A stretch of 64,000 bases of DNA from Rhizobium sp. Pop5 (GTDB lineage Bacteria > Pseudomonadota > Alphaproteobacteria > Rhizobiales > Rhizobiaceae). Positions 63,218 through 64,000 of the stretch are shown here, one piece after another. The DNA is taken from positions 3,828,001 through 3,892,000 of the forward strand of contig NZ_CP099399.1 in assembly GCF_024721175.1 (NCBI RefSeq). The letters run 5' to 3'. Position 1 is the stretch's first letter. Every line of letters begins with the position of its first letter. Under the pieces are notes generated by a model. It made no database searches and was not told the DNA's origin. It saw only the letters and a list, made by a program, of their open reading frames with translations. A program made the translations under genes and the position numbers.

Positions 63218-63975
63218 TCGAGCTTTCCAACATCGAAAAGCGCTTCGGCGATGCCGTTATCCTGAAGGATATCAGCATCCGTATTCCGGAAGGCAGCGTC
63301 ACCGCCCTGGTTGGCCCGTCCGGCGGCGGCAAGAGCACGCTGCTGCGCTGCATCAACCTGCTTGAAATTCCGACATCAGGCACGATCCGTCTCGGAGAGG
63401 AGACGCTCTCCTTCGCGCCAGGCAAACGAACGGGTTGGCCAGCGATCCAGAAGATCCGCCGCCAGACCGGCATGGTCTTCCAGAACTTCCAGCTCTTCCC
63501 GCATCAGACGGCGATCGAGAACGTCATGGAAGGGTTGGTGACGGTCTTGAAGTGGCCGCAGGAAAGGGCACGCCAGCGCGCTACCGAGCTGCTGACCAAG
63601 GTCGGCATGGCGCACAAGACCGATGCCTGGCCGGCGACACTTTCGGGAGGCCAGCAGCAGCGCGTGGCGATCGCCCGGGCGCTTGCGCCTTCACCGCGCG
63701 TGCTGCTCTGCGACGAACCGACCTCGGCGCTCGATCCGGAACTTTCGGCGGAAGTGGTCGATGTGCTGGGCCAGCTTGCCCGCGAGGGCACGACGATGGT
63801 CATGGCGACCCACGATCTCCGCCTCGCCTCCAAGATCGCCAATGACGTCGTTTTTCTGGAAGCCGGCAGCGTGGTGGAAACAGGCAGCGCCAGAGCGATT
63901 TTCAGCGCGCCGGAGCGTGAACGCACCAAGCGTTTCATCTCGACGATCAACGCCGCCCATACTTACGATATCTGA
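63214..63975 (+). CDS. Amino acid (cystine-type) ABC transporter, ATPase
   Basis: The 253-residue ABC ATPase has Walker A GPSGGGKST, Q-loop GMVFQNFQLFPHQTAIENV, signature [16 protein letters not shown], Walker [15 protein letters not shown] and switch His in MATHDLRLA. All motifs are intact. It is translationally coupled to the permease (ATGA) and completes the transporter; the stop at 63973-63975 is inside the window. Confidence 0.93.
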   Translation: MIELSNIEKRFGDAVILKDISIRIPEGSVTALVGPSGGGKSTLLRCINLLEIPTSGTIRLGEETLSFAPGKRTGWPAIQKIRRQTGMVFQNFQLFPHQTAIENVMEGLVTVLKWPQERARQRATELLTKVGMAHKTDAWPATLSGGQQQRVAIARALAPSPRVLLCDEPTSALDPELSAEVVDVLGQLAREGTTMVMATHDLRLASKIANDVVFLEAGSVVETGSARAIFSAPERERTKRFISTINAAHTYDI

Positions 63976-64000
63976 ATTGTCTCACGTGAATCGCGATTCA

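Overview
The window looks like chromosomal DNA of a Rhizobium of the R. leguminosarum / R. etli type. The evidence is a high G+C content, the gene order rpoH2, carD, fdxA, S4 protein and SUV3-like helicase, the phaB-phaA / phaR locus, a SAM-II riboswitch ahead of metA, rhizobial intergenic palindromic repeats, and lysine catabolism of the pipecolate / 2-oxoadipate type. I see no rRNA, tRNA, IS element, prophage or CRISPR array. Species assignment is inference.

Layout. 0-5.5 kb: lysine catabolism (ALDH7 amaB, pipecolate oxidase-like amaA, DUF1338 dioxygenase hglS) facing a divergent LysR regulator, then a stand-alone Lrp ligand-binding domain. 5.7-17.4 kb: the most unusual region. A minus-strand run encodes a carrier protein, an acyl-CoA dehydrogenase-like flavoprotein, an amino acid:carrier protein ligase (class II aaRS homologue), DUF1839, a GH2 mannosidase-like protein, a GT4 glycosyltransferase and a 1103-residue flippase-hydrolase-hydrolase fusion. 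A second GT4 gene converges on it. 17.6-20.5 kb: complete EF-P module (epmB-epmA divergent from efp). 20.6-25.2 kb: GntR-controlled polar amino acid ABC transporter plus D-amino-acid dehydrogenase-like oxidase. 25.3-29 kb: amino-sugar operon (nagR, SIS deaminase, nagA, second SIS protein). 29.2-31.4 kb: galM and metA with riboswitch and attenuator. 31.5-38.9 kb: degenerate SbmA/YddA-like ABC protein, secreted DUF5666-like protein, ABC-F ATPase, thiamine pyrophosphokinase, and a MarR / DHA2 efflux pair with a clear operator. 39.2-47.2 kb: M48 lipoprotein protease, rpoH2, carD, fdxA, S4 protein, helicase. 47.2-48.8 kb: a long intergenic region with a three-copy degenerate tandem repeat and many GANTC sites, then small membrane proteins. 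48.9-52.1 kb: PHB genes. 52.2-58.2 kb: rpmF, GST, 2H phosphoesterase, mtgA, polyprenyl synthase, hisC, ispG. 58.2-64 kb: MFS and DeoR, DMT permease, and a cystine-type amino acid ABC transporter with a large inverted repeat after the binding-protein gene.

The best candidate for an undescribed system is the 17357-to-6919 operon. Aminoacyl-carrier protein chemistry (ligase plus carrier) lies in one apparent transcription unit with a flavoenzyme lacking the usual catalytic base, a glycosidase-fold protein, a glycosyltransferase and a flippase fused to two hydrolase domains. The simplest inference is that an amino acid is activated on the carrier, modified, and placed on an exported glycan or glycolipid. 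The substrate and product cannot be read from the sequence.
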